A stretch of 64,000 nt of DNA from Streptomyces sp. NBC_01498 (GCF_036327775.1 NZ_CP109598.1:2604001-2668000), one strand, 5' to 3'; shown: positions 52,590 to 61,271, counted from the first letter of the stretch. The notes: generated from the sequence alone by a model not told the origin. Made by a program: numbers and translations.

Positions 52590-54136
52590 GCCTCCGCCGC
52601 CCTCTCCATCTCAAGCTCCACTTCCGTGCCCCCGTCGGGAGCCGAACGCACTCTCGCCGTACCGCCGTTGCGTTCCATCCGCCCGAAGATGGACTCGCGT
52701 ACGCCCATCCGGTCGCCGGGCACCGCGTCCAGGTCGAACCCGGGTCCCCGGTCGCGTACGGACACGAAGACCGTACGGCCCTCGACCTCCGCGTACACCT
52801 GTACGGCCCCGCCCTCGCCACCGTACTTGGCGGCGTTGACCATCGCCTCGCGCGCGGCCTGCGCGAGTGCGGTCAGTCCGTCGTCGAGCGGGCAGTCGCC
52901 GACGACCACGACCTCGATCGGTACGCCGTGGTGGTCCTCCACCTCGGCGGCGGTCGCCTTCACGGCCTCGGCGAGGGTGTCGGGCCCGGTCGCCTCGTCC
53001 TTGCCGGTGCCCTGCGGTTTGTAGAGCCAGGCGCGCAGTTCCCGTTCCTGGGCGCGGGCCAGGCGCCGGACCTCGCCGCCGTCGTCGGCGTTGCGCTGGA
53101 TCAGGGTGAGGGTGTGCAGCACGGAGTCGTGGACGTGCGCGGCGACCTCGGCGCGTTCCTGGGCGCGGATGCGCATCAGGCGCTCGTCGGACAGGTCCTG
53201 GGTCATGCGGACGAGCCAGGGTCCGGCGAGGAGCGCGACCCCGGCGACGACGGCGATGGCGGCCGTGAGGACGTTGCCGAGCTGGGCCGCCGAGCCCCGT
53301 ACGACCATGAAGACGGTCAGTCCGAGGCCGACGAGGGCGACTCCGGCGAGTCCGCGCGCCAGCTGGAAGACCCGGCGGCGCCTGCTGTCCGTGGAGAGGG
53401 AGGCCCACTGGGCGCGGCGCGCGTTGTCGGCCTGCCGCCAGACCAGGACGACGCCCGCGCCGATGAGCAGCGTCGGCCAGATGTAGCGGCCGGTGTCGGC
53501 CCGGCCGAAGTCGGCGCTGCCGACGAAGACCGTTCCGACGGCGAACAGCGCGACGAGGGCGAAGGTCTGGCCCCGGTCGGGTGTGCGCAGCCTGCGCCGC
53601 CCGTCGTCGGTGACCTCGAAAAGAGGGCGTGACTCGGCGGGCGTACCGCCGACGCCGAGCGGGACGACGATCCAGAAGATGGCGTACAGCAGGACGCCGA
53701 GCCCCTGGGCGAGGAACAGCACCAGGAAGACGAGGCGCACCCAGCCGACGGGCAGTCCCAGATGGCCGGCGAGACCGCGCGCGACGCCGCCGAGGAGTCT
53801 GCCGTCGGCGCTGCGGTAGAGCTTGCGCAGGGGCGGCTCGTCGGCTCCGGGGGCCGTTCCCGCCGGGCGGCTGCGGCTGCGGGACGCGCTCGCCGTACCC
53901 GTACCCGCCCCCGGTCCGCCTCCCCGTCCCGTGCCCGCGCCCGGCCCCGTTCCCGGCCCCGTTCCCGTGCCTGCGGACGACCCGGACGCCGACGACGCCC
54001 CGGACGCGGACGGCTCGGACGACAGGGACGACGACGCGGACGCGAACGAGGACGAGGACGAGGACGAAGCGGACGATGACGAGGGCAGAGGCTGCGGGGG
54101 CTGGGGGCTGGCGGGCGGCATGCCACCGATGGTCAC
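52586..54136 (-). CDS. PspC-domain sensor histidine kinase
   Basis: 516 residues. Residues 1-100 are Ser/Ala/Gly low complexity. A PspC domain follows (LRKLYRSADGRLLGGVARGL; AGHLGLPVGWVRLVFLVLFL), then further membrane helices (FALVALFAVGTVFVGSADFG; TVFMVVRGSAAQLGNVLTAA). The DHp segment RAEVAAHVHDSVLHTLTLIQ carries the phospho-His (~335) in the HxxxD..L form of HisKA_3 kinases. The ATPase domain has AREAMVNAAKYGGEGGAVQV (N-box), VRDRGPGFDLDAVPGDRMGV (G1) and GGTEVELEM (G3). It probably senses envelope stress and signals to the LuxR regulator encoded next. A GTG at 54136 is the first plausible start; the true start could be later. Confidence 0.92.
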   Translation of the reverse strand: MTIGGMPPASPQPPQPLPSSSSASSSSSSSFASASSSLSSEPSASGASSASGSSAGTGTGPGTGPGAGTGRGGGPGAGTGTASASRSRSRPAGTAPGADEPPLRKLYRSADGRLLGGVARGLAGHLGLPVGWVRLVFLVLFLAQGLGVLLYAIFWIVVPLGVGGTPAESRPLFEVTDDGRRRLRTPDRGQTFALVALFAVGTVFVGSADFGRADTGRYIWPTLLIGAGVVLVWRQADNARRAQWASLSTDSRRRRVFQLARGLAGVALVGLGLTVFMVVRGSAAQLGNVLTAAIAVVAGVALLAGPWLVRMTQDLSDERLMRIRAQERAEVAAHVHDSVLHTLTLIQRNADDGGEVRRLARAQERELRAWLYKPQGTGKDEATGPDTLAEAVKATAAEVEDHHGVPIEVVVVGDCPLDDGLTALAQAAREAMVNAAKYGGEGGAVQVYAEVEGRTVFVSVRDRGPGFDLDAVPGDRMGVRESIFGRMERNGGTARVRSAPDGGTEVELEMERAAEA

Positions 54137-54287
54137 ACGCGCGGGCGCGCCCCGGCATCAGGGCCCTGCCCTGAGAGCGGCCCCGAGAACGACCCTGACA
54201 CGCCCCGCCCGCCCGCCGCCCGATATCAGGGACCGGCCAGGGTCGGGGCGGCTGGAGACGGGGCGGGCGGGCGGTCACCATGTACGT

Positions 54288-55580
54288 ATGACTCCGTCCG
54301 CCCCGCACACCTCGACCCGGCCGCCTCAGCCGCGGCCCCCGCAGCTGGTGCGCGCGCCCCGGCAGAAGGTCGTCGCGGGTGTCTGCGGCGGGCTGGGGCG
54401 GTACTGCGACCTCGACCCGGTCATCTTCCGGATCGTCATCGTCGTACTCACGCTGACCGGTGGCATAGGTCTGATCTTCTACGGCTTCGCCTGGCTGCTG
54501 GTCCCGGTCGACGGCGAGTACGAGAACGAGCTGCGCCGTCTCCTGTCGGGCCGCGTCGACGGCGCCTCACTGATAGCCGTCCTGCTCGCCCTCGTGGGCT
54601 GTGGCCTGTTCCTGTCGACCCTCAACAACGGCGGCACGCTCGGTTTCGCCACGATGCTGTCGATCGCCGCGATCGGCGCCGGCGTCTGGTCGCAGCGCCG
54701 CCGCGCCACGATCGAGGAGGGCGGCCCGCTCGACCCGGGGACGGCGGCGGCCGTGGCGGAGGCTCCCCCGGAGACGAAGGCGCCGCCGGCGCCCGGCGGC
54801 CCGTCGTGGTGGCGCGACCCGATCGTCAAGGACGGCACGACGGGCCCGGTGCCGGCGTCCGGCTATCTGTGGGGTCCCGACGACGAGGACACCGGGGCGC
54901 GGCGCCGGGGCGCGGGGGCCCGCAGGGGGGCCTCCTGCGGGCGGCACGGCCCGCGCGGGATCGGCGGCACGGTCTTCCTGCTGGCCGTGCTGGCGGGCGG
55001 CCTCGGGCTGCGGCTGTCGTGGGACGACCAGCCGCTCGGTACGAGCCTCCAGATCGGACTGGCCGCCGCGCTGGGCGTGTTCGGCCTCGGTCTCGCCGTG
55101 AGCGCCTTCCTGGGCCGCACCGGCTTCGGCACGCTCTTCTTCGCGGTCCTCACCGCCGGTCTGCTCGCCGCGTCGGCGGCCGTACCGAAGGACATCGGCA
55201 CGGACTGGGTGCGCACGACCTGGCGCCCGGCGGCCGTGGCCTCGGTGTCGCCCTCGTACGAACTGGGCACCGGCGTCGGCACCCTCGACCTGGCCGCCGT
55301 CGAGGTTCCGGCCGGACGGACGCTCCGTACGAGCGCCGAGGTCGGCGCCGGAAAGCTCAAGGTCGTCGTACCGCGCGACGTCACCCTGAGGGTGCGGGTG
55401 GCGACGGGGCTGGCGGACATCCGGCTCCCCGGCGAGGCGCCGAACGACATCGACCTCTCACCGGGGCGGGAACGGACGCGTACGGTGGCGCCGCCGAAGG
55501 GTGTGACGCCCGGGGGCACACTGGACCTGCGACTCGACGTCGGTGTCGGACAGGTGGAGGTGGCCCGTGCTGCGGCATGA
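54288..55580 (+). CDS. PspC-domain membrane protein
   Basis: 430 residues. N-terminal PspC domain (LVRAPRQKVVAGVCGGLGRY; CDLDPVIFRIVIVVLTLTGG) with membrane helices, further pairs of hydrophobic helices in the middle (ASLIAVLLALVGCGLFLSTL; GTVFLLAVLAGGLGLRLSWD; GTLFFAVLTAGLLAASAAVP), then a soluble beta-rich end (VGTLDLAAVEVPAGRTLRTS; VGAGKLKVVVPRDVTLRVRV) resembling the DUF2154/LiaF-type fold. PspC and LiaF proteins modulate envelope-stress two-component systems; the divergent PspC kinase/regulator pair 150 bp away fits that. The start is the ATG at 54288. It overlaps the next gene by 14 nt. Confidence 0.87.
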   Translation: MTPSAPHTSTRPPQPRPPQLVRAPRQKVVAGVCGGLGRYCDLDPVIFRIVIVVLTLTGGIGLIFYGFAWLLVPVDGEYENELRRLLSGRVDGASLIAVLLALVGCGLFLSTLNNGGTLGFATMLSIAAIGAGVWSQRRRATIEEGGPLDPGTAAAVAEAPPETKAPPAPGGPSWWRDPIVKDGTTGPVPASGYLWGPDDEDTGARRRGAGARRGASCGRHGPRGIGGTVFLLAVLAGGLGLRLSWDDQPLGTSLQIGLAAALGVFGLGLAVSAFLGRTGFGTLFFAVLTAGLLAASAAVPKDIGTDWVRTTWRPAAVASVSPSYELGTGVGTLDLAAVEVPAGRTLRTSAEVGAGKLKVVVPRDVTLRVRVATGLADIRLPGEAPNDIDLSPGRERTRTVAPPKGVTPGGTLDLRLDVGVGQVEVARAAA

Positions 55581-55830
55581 GTTCAGGCCGGGCAAGCTGG
55601 TGGCCGGCCTCGTGGTGACGGGCGCGGCCACCGTCTTCGCGGGTGACGCCGGAGGCTGGTGGGACACCCCGTGGTTCGTGATGATCCCGATCATCTGTGG
55701 GGGGCTCTCCCTGGCCTCCGCCGTGTCGATGGCGGACTACCGCATGCGGCGCCGCCGGTTGGCCAGGGCCGCGTCGAGGGAGAACACCGGCGCTCCGGCG
55801 AGCACCAGCGGCAGCCACGCCATGAGGTAG
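55567..55830 (+). CDS. Small two-helix membrane protein (87 aa)
   Basis: Starts at the GTG at 55567, inside the end of the PspC gene (14-nt overlap), reading VLRHEFRPGKLVAGLVVTGA. Two hydrophobic segments (LVAGLVVTGAATVFA; WFVMIPIICGGLSLASAV) are followed by a basic tail (YRMRRRRLARAASRENTGAP). No known family is recognised. It is translationally linked to the PspC gene and probably belongs to the same stress unit. Its last 94 bp overlap the 3' end of the convergent DoxX gene on the other strand. Confidence 0.7.
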   Translation: MLRHEFRPGKLVAGLVVTGAATVFAGDAGGWWDTPWFVMIPIICGGLSLASAVSMADYRMRRRRLARAASRENTGAPASTSGSHAMR

Positions 55831-56255
55831 GCCAGGTCGTTGCCGTAGTAGTACGGGTCCGACTGCCAGCTCATCGTCAGCCACAGGCTCAGTGAGATCA
55901 GCGCGCCGCCGAACGCGGCGAGCCGGCCCAGCAGTCCGAAGAGGGTGCCGAGGCCGACGGCCACCTCGCCGAGGGAGATGGCGTAGCCGAAGCCCTCGGG
56001 GTTCTTGAGGGACAGGTCGACCAGCGCGGGTATCGCGGAGCTGCCGCGGACGCTGCGCATCAGCTCGCCGATCGAGCCGGGCCCGTCGGCCGCGAGGAAG
56101 CCGCTGTCGGTGAGTTTGTCGAGCCCCGCGTAGATGAAGGTGGCGCCGAGGAAGATCCTCAGGGGGAGGAGGGCGTACTTGGCCGCCGTCTCCTTCCAGC
56201 CCCGGGGCTCACCACCGACCGTTCCGTAGCTGTCCGTCCGGTATCCGTGCGTCAT
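55737..56255 (-). CDS. DoxX-family membrane protein
   Basis: 172 residues with four hydrophobic helices. The DoxX pattern is clear: LLPLRIFLGATFIYAGLDKL near the start, GYAISLGEVAVGLGTLFGLL and a third helix GALISLSLWLTMSW, then YYYGNDLAYLMAWLPLVLAG. DoxX-like proteins are linked to respiratory or thiosulfate/sulfoxide redox complexes and oxidative-stress tolerance, but this subgroup is uncharacterised. The ATG at 56255 has GCAGGG 6 nt upstream. It ends inside the convergent small membrane gene. Confidence 0.87.
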   Translation of the reverse strand: MTHGYRTDSYGTVGGEPRGWKETAAKYALLPLRIFLGATFIYAGLDKLTDSGFLAADGPGSIGELMRSVRGSSAIPALVDLSLKNPEGFGYAISLGEVAVGLGTLFGLLGRLAAFGGALISLSLWLTMSWQSDPYYYGNDLAYLMAWLPLVLAGAPVFSLDAALANRRRRMR

Positions 56256-56414
56256 CGCACGCCCTGCCTTTCCGCCGCCCACGTCGCTCGCAGGGCTCGA
56301 TTGTGCCCGCGTGCCTCGTACATGCATACGGAGGGGACGGACATTCCGCTCAGCGGTCCGGAAGGGGCGGATTCCCGACCCGGTCCGGCCGCGCCCGGCG
56401 GGCGGGACCGGGGC

Positions 56415-57680
56415 TCAGTCCTGGACGTCGATCGGCACCCGGTTGGTCTCGACCCCGGCCGCCGTCACCACCTGCACGTCGAGCCGCCCCGGCTCCACGT
56501 CCACCGGCACGGGAACGGTGAGCACGGTGTCCGACGGGTTCTGGAAACCGCCGGGGACCGGTACGAGCGGGACATGGATGTGGACGGGCCCGATCCGTAC
56601 GACCATGCCGGCCAGCCGGTCCGGGGTGCCCGCGCCCGGCGGCACGAAGCCGGTCCCCCGGATCTCGATGTCGTCGCCGGTCCGGATCGGCGCGTCCAGG
56701 TCCCCGGCCTCCCGGGCCCGCACGACGGACAGCACGACGGGCGGACCGCCCTCGGCCCACTTCGCGGCGAAGTACGTCGCGGCCGAGACCAGCACCAGCA
56801 GGGCGAGGGCCCACGGCAGATCGGGCAGCTGCTCGGGGCGGCGGGCCAGCCGTACGCCCGAGAAGAGCACGGCGACGGCCGTCACCAGCGTGTACTGGAC
56901 GTCGGCGAAGCTGCCGCGCCCGCCGTCGTCGCAGAGCAGGTCGGCGAGACGGGGGCGCGCCGCCCGCACCTTCTGGAGGCGTCGGTCACCCACCCGTACC
57001 CCCACCAGGCGGCGTACGACGACGGCGATCGCGCACACCACGGCCAGCACGGTCAGCATGCCCGCGCCACGCGCGATTTCGAGTCCGGCGATCAGCTCGT
57101 CGCGCGACTCGTGGTCGGACGCCCCCGCCAGCTGGAGCGCCAGCACCAGGACGGCGAAGACGAACAGCAGCACCCAGGCGGAGGCGACCGTACGGGAGGT
57201 GGACAGCCGGTTGTCCTCGCCGATGAGCGGGGCGAGGAGACCGCCGCGCGCACGGTGCAGGGTGGCGGCGGCGCTGAGCAGTCCGGCCACGACGAGGGCG
57301 GAGACCAGGCCCGCCGTACGGGCGACGCTCCAGCCCGCGCCGATGGCGGTGGCCGCCTGCACCAGCGCCAGCGCGGCGACGGCGCCCCACACGACGAGCA
57401 GCGTGTGCCGCCGGACGGCGTGCAGCCAGGCGTCGCCCGCCTCACGGCTCCGGTCGGCGACGGCGCGCGCGGACTGGGTGAGTTCGTCGGACACCCACTG
57501 CCGGGACGCGCCCGGCGAGTGCGCGAGCGCGGCGGGCAGTCCCTGCCCGGCGGCGAACTCCTCCCGTTTCGCGAGGAAGGCCGCGACAGCCCGCCGATGT
57601 CCCGCCAGGGCCCCGTACGGGCAGTCCCCGCAGGTACAGCCCCCGCCGTGCGTGCTCTTCCCCGCCACTTGCACCGCCAC
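56415..57680 (-). CDS. Membrane protein with Cys-rich N-terminus and IPT/TIG-like C-terminal segment
   Basis: 421 residues. The N-terminus has a tight cysteine cluster (GGGCTCGDCPYG), a possible metal site. Around six hydrophobic helices fill residues ~95-300 (TLLVVWGAVAALALVQAATA; GLVSALVVAGLLSAAATLHR; WVLLFVFAVLVLALQLAGAS; LTVLAVVCAIAVVVRRLVGV; LPWALALLVLVSAATYFAAK). The C-terminal ~120 residues are a soluble beta-rich part (DDIEIRGTGFVPPG; VRIGPVHIHVPLVPVPGGFQ; VEPGRLDVQVVTAAGVETNR) with an IPT/TIG-like look. I cannot assign a function. The GTG at 57680 is the likely start. It follows Uma2 on the same strand with a 131-bp gap. Confidence 0.65.
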   Translation of the reverse strand: MAVQVAGKSTHGGGCTCGDCPYGALAGHRRAVAAFLAKREEFAAGQGLPAALAHSPGASRQWVSDELTQSARAVADRSREAGDAWLHAVRRHTLLVVWGAVAALALVQAATAIGAGWSVARTAGLVSALVVAGLLSAAATLHRARGGLLAPLIGEDNRLSTSRTVASAWVLLFVFAVLVLALQLAGASDHESRDELIAGLEIARGAGMLTVLAVVCAIAVVVRRLVGVRVGDRRLQKVRAARPRLADLLCDDGGRGSFADVQYTLVTAVAVLFSGVRLARRPEQLPDLPWALALLVLVSAATYFAAKWAEGGPPVVLSVVRAREAGDLDAPIRTGDDIEIRGTGFVPPGAGTPDRLAGMVVRIGPVHIHVPLVPVPGGFQNPSDTVLTVPVPVDVEPGRLDVQVVTAAGVETNRVPIDVQD

Positions 57681-57811
57681 GCCGAATACCGCCTTCCCCG
57701 CCCCGCACCCCTGGACCCCGCGTGGATCTTGTCGGGTGAACTTCCTTGCCGTGAAAGGGAATTGTGCCGTATCGGGAGGGGTGTCAGATGCCGGGGAGGG
57801 GCTGCGCGGGG

Positions 57812-58402
57812 CTACAGATTGTCAACCTCGGCGAGATCGATGTCGATGTCGAACGGGACGGAGAGCTTCAGACGCTCATGGTGGATGCCGACGAGGGCAT
57901 ACGACTTCGTCACCGTGGACAACTCGTACACCTGGACGACCGGGTGCTGGTCCGCGCCCGCCATCTCGACCAGCCAGAAGTGCGGGATGCCCGCCCCGGC
58001 GTATTTGTGCGGTTTGGTGTCACGGTCGCGTGCCTCGGAGTCCGGCGAGACGACCTCGACGGCGAGCGAGACATCGGCCACGTCGAAGCGGGTCTGCTCG
58101 CGGCTGGTCACCGCTTCGGCCCGGACGACGCAGAGGTCCGGCTCGGGGCCGTTGCTCTCGTCGAGCTGGACGGTCATCTCGCGGACAACCTTCACCTCCG
58201 ACGGCGCAGTGCGACGCAGTCCGGCCATCAGCATGTCGATCACGATGCTGTGGAAATAGCGCTGCGGACTCACGAAAACCAGACTCCCGTCGATCAACTC
58301 TGTGTGCGGCGGGAGGCCGGGCAGCGTCAGCAGGTCGTCCACGGTGTAACCGTCCTGCGGCGGCACCGGCCACGGAGTGGTGGGCAGCGGCTCAGCGGTC
58401 AT
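57812..58402 (-). CDS. Uma2-family PD-(D/E)XK protein
   Basis: 196 residues. YTVDDLLTLPGLPPHTELID is the Uma2 (DUF820) opening; PEPDLCVV, SLAVEVVSPDSEARDRDTKP and HKYAGAGIPHFWLVE give the D-ExK-type restriction-endonuclease-like core, with catalytic-type acidic residues and Lys present. Streptomycetes carry many Uma2 paralogues; cleavage activity has not been shown for most, so function is open. The ATG at 58402 is supported by GGGAGG 4 nt upstream. Its own promoter is probably in 58403-58535, which contains the palindrome GCATATGC. Confidence 0.85.
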   Translation of the reverse strand: MTAEPLPTTPWPVPPQDGYTVDDLLTLPGLPPHTELIDGSLVFVSPQRYFHSIVIDMLMAGLRRTAPSEVKVVREMTVQLDESNGPEPDLCVVRAEAVTSREQTRFDVADVSLAVEVVSPDSEARDRDTKPHKYAGAGIPHFWLVEMAGADQHPVVQVYELSTVTKSYALVGIHHERLKLSVPFDIDIDLAEVDNL

Positions 58403-58535
58403 GGTTCCTCCCATGGACGACATTCTGGTCCGTACAACAAGCCTACCCAGGGCATATGCCAATGCCGCCACCCAAACGAATGAGCGACGGCATCGGCGTT
58501 GACCTGGAAATATCGGGAGACCCCTCAAAAAGAGG

Positions 58536-60116
58536 TCACTCCCACTCGATCGTCCCCGGCGGCTTGCTCGTCACGTCGAGGACCACGCGGTTCACGTCCG
58601 CCACCTCGTTGGTGATGCGGGTGGAGATCCGCGCCAGCACGTCGTACGGCATCCGCGTCCAGTCCGCCGTCATCGCGTCCTCCGACGACACCGGGCGCAG
58701 CACGATCGGGTGGCCGTACGTGCGGCCGTCGCCCTGCACGCCCACCGAGCGCACGTCGGCGAGCAGGACCACCGGGCACTGCCAGATGTCGCGGTCGAGT
58801 CCGGCCGCCGTCAGTTCCTCGCGGGCGATGGCGTCGGCCTCGCGCAGCAGGTCCAGGCGCTCGCGGGTGATCTCGCCGACGATACGGATACCGAGGCCGG
58901 GTCCCGGGAAGGGCTGGCGCTGGACGATCTCCTCCGGCAGGCCCAGTTCCTGGCCGACCATCCGGACCTCGTCCTTGAACAGCTGGCGCAGCGGCTCGAT
59001 CAGGGAGAACTCCAGGTCCTCGGGGAGCCCGCCGACGTTGTGGTGCGACTTGATGTTGGCGGTGCCGGTGCCGCCGCCGGACTCGACCACGTCCGGGTAG
59101 AGCGTGCCCTGGACGAGGAACTCGACCGGCTCGCCGGGCTCCGCCTCGGCGACGATCTCCGCCTGCGCCTGCTCGAAGACCCGGATGAACTCGCGGCCGA
59201 TGATCTTCCGCTTCTGCTCCGGGTCGGAGACCCCGGCCAGCGCGGCCAGGAAGCGTTCCTGCGCGTCGACGACCTTCAGCTGGACACCGGTGGCCGCGAC
59301 GAAGTCCTTCTCGACCTGCTCGGTCTCGCCCTTGCGCATCAGCCCGTGGTCGACGTACACGCAGGTCAGCTGCGAACCGATCGCCTTCTGTACGAGGGCG
59401 GCGGCGACGGCGGAGTCCACGCCCCCGGACAGGCCGCAGATCGCGCGGCTGGAGCCGACCCGCTCGCGGATGAGGGCGACCTGTTCCTCGATGACGTTGC
59501 CGGTGGTCCAGGTCGGCTCGATGCCGGCGCCCCGGTAGAGGAAGTGCTCCAGGACCTGCTGGCCGTGCGTGGAGTGCATGACCTCGGGGTGGTGCTGGAC
59601 GCCGTAGAGCTTCTTCTCGTCGTTCTCGAAGGCGGCGACCGGCACGACGTCGGTGGAGGCGGTGACGGTGAAGCCCTCGGGGGCGGCGGAGCATGCGTCG
59701 CCGTGGGACATCCAGACCTGCTGCTCGTCCGGGGTGCCCTCGAAGAGGGTGGAGCCGGACTTGGAGACGTGCAGTTCGGTACGGCCGTACTCGCGCGAGC
59801 CCGTGTTGTCGACCGTCCCGCCGAGGGTGGTGGCCATCAGCTGGAAGCCGTAGCACATGCCGAAGACCGGGACCCCGGCCTCGAAGAGCGCCCGGTCGAC
59901 GGTCGGGGCGCCCTCGGCGTACACGGAGGAGGGGCCGCCGGAAAGGATGATCGCCTTGGGGTTCTTGGCCAGCATCTCGGCCACCGGCATCGTCGAGGGG
60001 ACGATCTCGCTGTAGACCCGGGCCTCGCGGACACGGCGGGCGATGAGCTGGGCGTACTGCGCGCCGAAGTCGACGACGAGGACGGCGTCGGGGGTGGCGG
60101 GGGGCACTGCTGGCAC
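58536..60116 (-). CDS. guaA: GMP synthase (glutamine-hydrolysing)
   Basis: 526 residues, normal length. Class-I glutamine amidotransferase domain: [30 protein letters not shown] (nucleophilic Cys ~86), [14 protein letters not shown] (His/Glu). Synthetase domain: [20 protein letters not shown] (PP-loop), [12 protein letters not shown], and the dimerisation domain with [18 protein letters not shown], ending [18 protein letters not shown]. It aminates XMP to GMP. The GTG at 60116 has GGAAGG 8 nt upstream. It is monocistronic on the minus strand. Confidence 0.98.
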   Translation of the reverse strand: MPAVPPATPDAVLVVDFGAQYAQLIARRVREARVYSEIVPSTMPVAEMLAKNPKAIILSGGPSSVYAEGAPTVDRALFEAGVPVFGMCYGFQLMATTLGGTVDNTGSREYGRTELHVSKSGSTLFEGTPDEQQVWMSHGDACSAAPEGFTVTASTDVVPVAAFENDEKKLYGVQHHPEVMHSTHGQQVLEHFLYRGAGIEPTWTTGNVIEEQVALIRERVGSSRAICGLSGGVDSAVAAALVQKAIGSQLTCVYVDHGLMRKGETEQVEKDFVAATGVQLKVVDAQERFLAALAGVSDPEQKRKIIGREFIRVFEQAQAEIVAEAEPGEPVEFLVQGTLYPDVVESGGGTGTANIKSHHNVGGLPEDLEFSLIEPLRQLFKDEVRMVGQELGLPEEIVQRQPFPGPGLGIRIVGEITRERLDLLREADAIAREELTAAGLDRDIWQCPVVLLADVRSVGVQGDGRTYGHPIVLRPVSSEDAMTADWTRMPYDVLARISTRITNEVADVNRVVLDVTSKPPGTIEWE

Positions 60117-60229
60117 GGGCGCGGCCTTCCGGCGGTGAAGGGGTTCGGTTCGGCCGATTCTAACGGGGGCCGTAGGCGGCTTTTCGTCTCAGCATCCGAA
60201 CCCCGCGAGGGGCTCCCGGGCCCCTCCGG

Positions 60230-60235
60230 CATACT
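60230..60235 (+). promoter_or_regulatory. Candidate -10 box of the chorismate mutase leader
   Basis: CATACT at 60230-60235 lies 7 nt before the ATG of the short leader ORF at 60243, so the leader peptide would be translated from a leaderless mRNA. No clear -35 is visible. Confidence 0.45.
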
Positions 60236-60242
60236 GGCCGGC

Positions 60243-60314
60243 ATGCGCGAGCACTCGACCGTCTTCTTTACCTATGGCACCGGCCCGACCGGCTGCCATG
60301 GTCGTGCCGCTTGA
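60243..60314 (+). CDS. Putative leader peptide (23 aa) with Phe-Phe-Thr-Tyr
   Basis: ATG at 60243 to TGA at 60314, reading MREHSTVFFTYGTGPTGCHG then RAA. Two Phe codons (one the rare TTT) and a Tyr codon (the rare TAT) are clustered just before the region that can pair with the downstream hairpin. It precedes chorismate mutase, the branch-point enzyme of Phe/Tyr synthesis. That is the classic layout of a ribosome-mediated attenuator. It is too short for codon statistics to confirm. Confidence 0.6.
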   Translation: MREHSTVFFTYGTGPTGCHGRAA

Positions 60315-60335
60315 GCTGACAAGCGACTTCCCAGG

Positions 60336-60362
60336 CGCCCCGGGCCGACAAGGCCCGGGGCG
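60336..60362 (+). terminator. Candidate attenuator hairpin upstream of chorismate mutase
   Basis: 11-bp perfect stem CGCCCCGGGCC / GGCCCGGGGCG with loop GACAA, followed by TTCC. An alternative 7-bp pairing exists between CGGCCCG (60281-60287, inside the leader ORF) and CGGGCCG (60341-60347, left arm and loop). It would break the terminator if a ribosome stalled at the Phe/Tyr codons. Confidence 0.6.
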
Positions 60363-60426
60363 TTCCGCGTTGTCCGGGCCGGCAGTTCACCGCCCGGGGT
60401 CTCCCCTTCGTACAGAGGAGCCCTCC

Positions 60427-60762
60427 ATGACCACCACCGACCACGCTGCCACCGATCACGCCCACGCTGCCGCCGATCGCACCGCCCCCGCCGACCGCAC
60501 CGGCGCCCGCACCGGCGAGGCCGCCACGGTGATCGACGGCGCGCGCGAGCGCATCGACGCGCTGGACGACCGGATCATCGGCCTCGTCCAGGAACGGATG
60601 GCTGTCTCGGCGGTCGTCCAGGAGGCCCGCATCAGGTCGGGCGGACGCCGGCTCAATCTCTCCCGCGAGAACCAGATCCTCGGCCGCTTCAGGGACGCGC
60701 TCGGCACACCGGGTACCTCGCTCGCCATGACGCTGCTGGAGCTCTCGCGCGGCCGGATCTGA
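60427..60762 (+). CDS. Chorismate mutase (AroQ type)
   Basis: 111 residues. After a His/Ala/Thr-rich leader of ~34 residues comes the AroQ helical fold: ARERIDALDDRIIGLVQERM (RIDxLDxxIIxLxxeR), AVSAVVQEARIRSGGRRLNL (conserved Arg/Lys positions of the active site) and SRENQILGRFRDAL. It converts chorismate to prephenate for Phe and Tyr synthesis. The ATG at 60427 has GAGGAG 6 nt upstream. The 112 nt between the leader ORF and this gene contain the candidate attenuator, so aromatic amino-acid supply is the likely signal. It stands opposite guaA. Confidence 0.93.
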   Translation: MTTTDHAATDHAHAAADRTAPADRTGARTGEAATVIDGARERIDALDDRIIGLVQERMAVSAVVQEARIRSGGRRLNLSRENQILGRFRDALGTPGTSLAMTLLELSRGRI

Positions 60763-61214
60763 GCGGTGGGGCCGCGCGTGGGCGGACGGCTCCGGCCGTA
60801 CGGACATGGATTCGGGCGCGTCCTCACCCGTACGGCGCGTGACCCGGCCCGACAGGCTTCGTTGGTCCCGGTGTCCGTGTCAGCCAGGGGCGGGCCCGAA
60901 CAAACCACGCGTGGCTTCGCTGGGGCGTGTGACGTACCGCGCAGGTGCGTCGTGGGACCTCGCTCCAGTTCGAGTGACCGGTCGGCAGGGGACAGCATGC
61001 CCGGTCACCCCGAGAGCGGTCGGCACCGGGGACGCCCGGCGCCGACCGCATACGGAGGACGAGTCCCCGTCCGCGTCCGCAGTCCCCCGACCGCCGCCCC
61101 GACCGCCCCGTCGATGCTTCCCCGCTCACCACTCCACCGTCCCGAACGCGCGGCGCTCCCCCCGGCGCCGCGATCCGGCACCGGCGCGCCGCCCTGACGC
61201 CCCGGTGCCGATGC
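60763..61214. other. Gap downstream of chorismate mutase
   Basis: 452 bp with no supported gene or RNA. GTGACCGG (60974-60981) and CCGGTCAC (61001-61008) form an 8-bp hairpin with a 19-nt loop, and GC-rich inverted stretches flank it. No tRNA could be built from the sequence. Confidence 0.35.
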
Positions 61215-61271
61215 CAAGGGCCCCGCAGGCGCCCGTCCGGTTCGCTTCGGACCGGGCCCGCGGGGCCCTTG
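61215..61271. terminator. Large branched hairpin
   Basis: Outer 12-bp stem CAAGGGCCCCGC / GCGGGGCCCTTG encloses an inner stem GTCCGGTTCGCTTCGGAC. It is probably a bidirectional terminator between the chorismate mutase and GMC oxidoreductase genes, or a structured RNA. Bases 61272-61490 hold a less GC-rich spot (CACATAAAGATTCCGTGAGG) but no supported gene. Confidence 0.6.

Noticed and set aside
60961..61010. CCAGTTCGAGTGACCGG considered as a tRNA T-arm
   Set aside because: No matching acceptor, D or anticodon arms can be built around it. No tRNA gene was found in the window.
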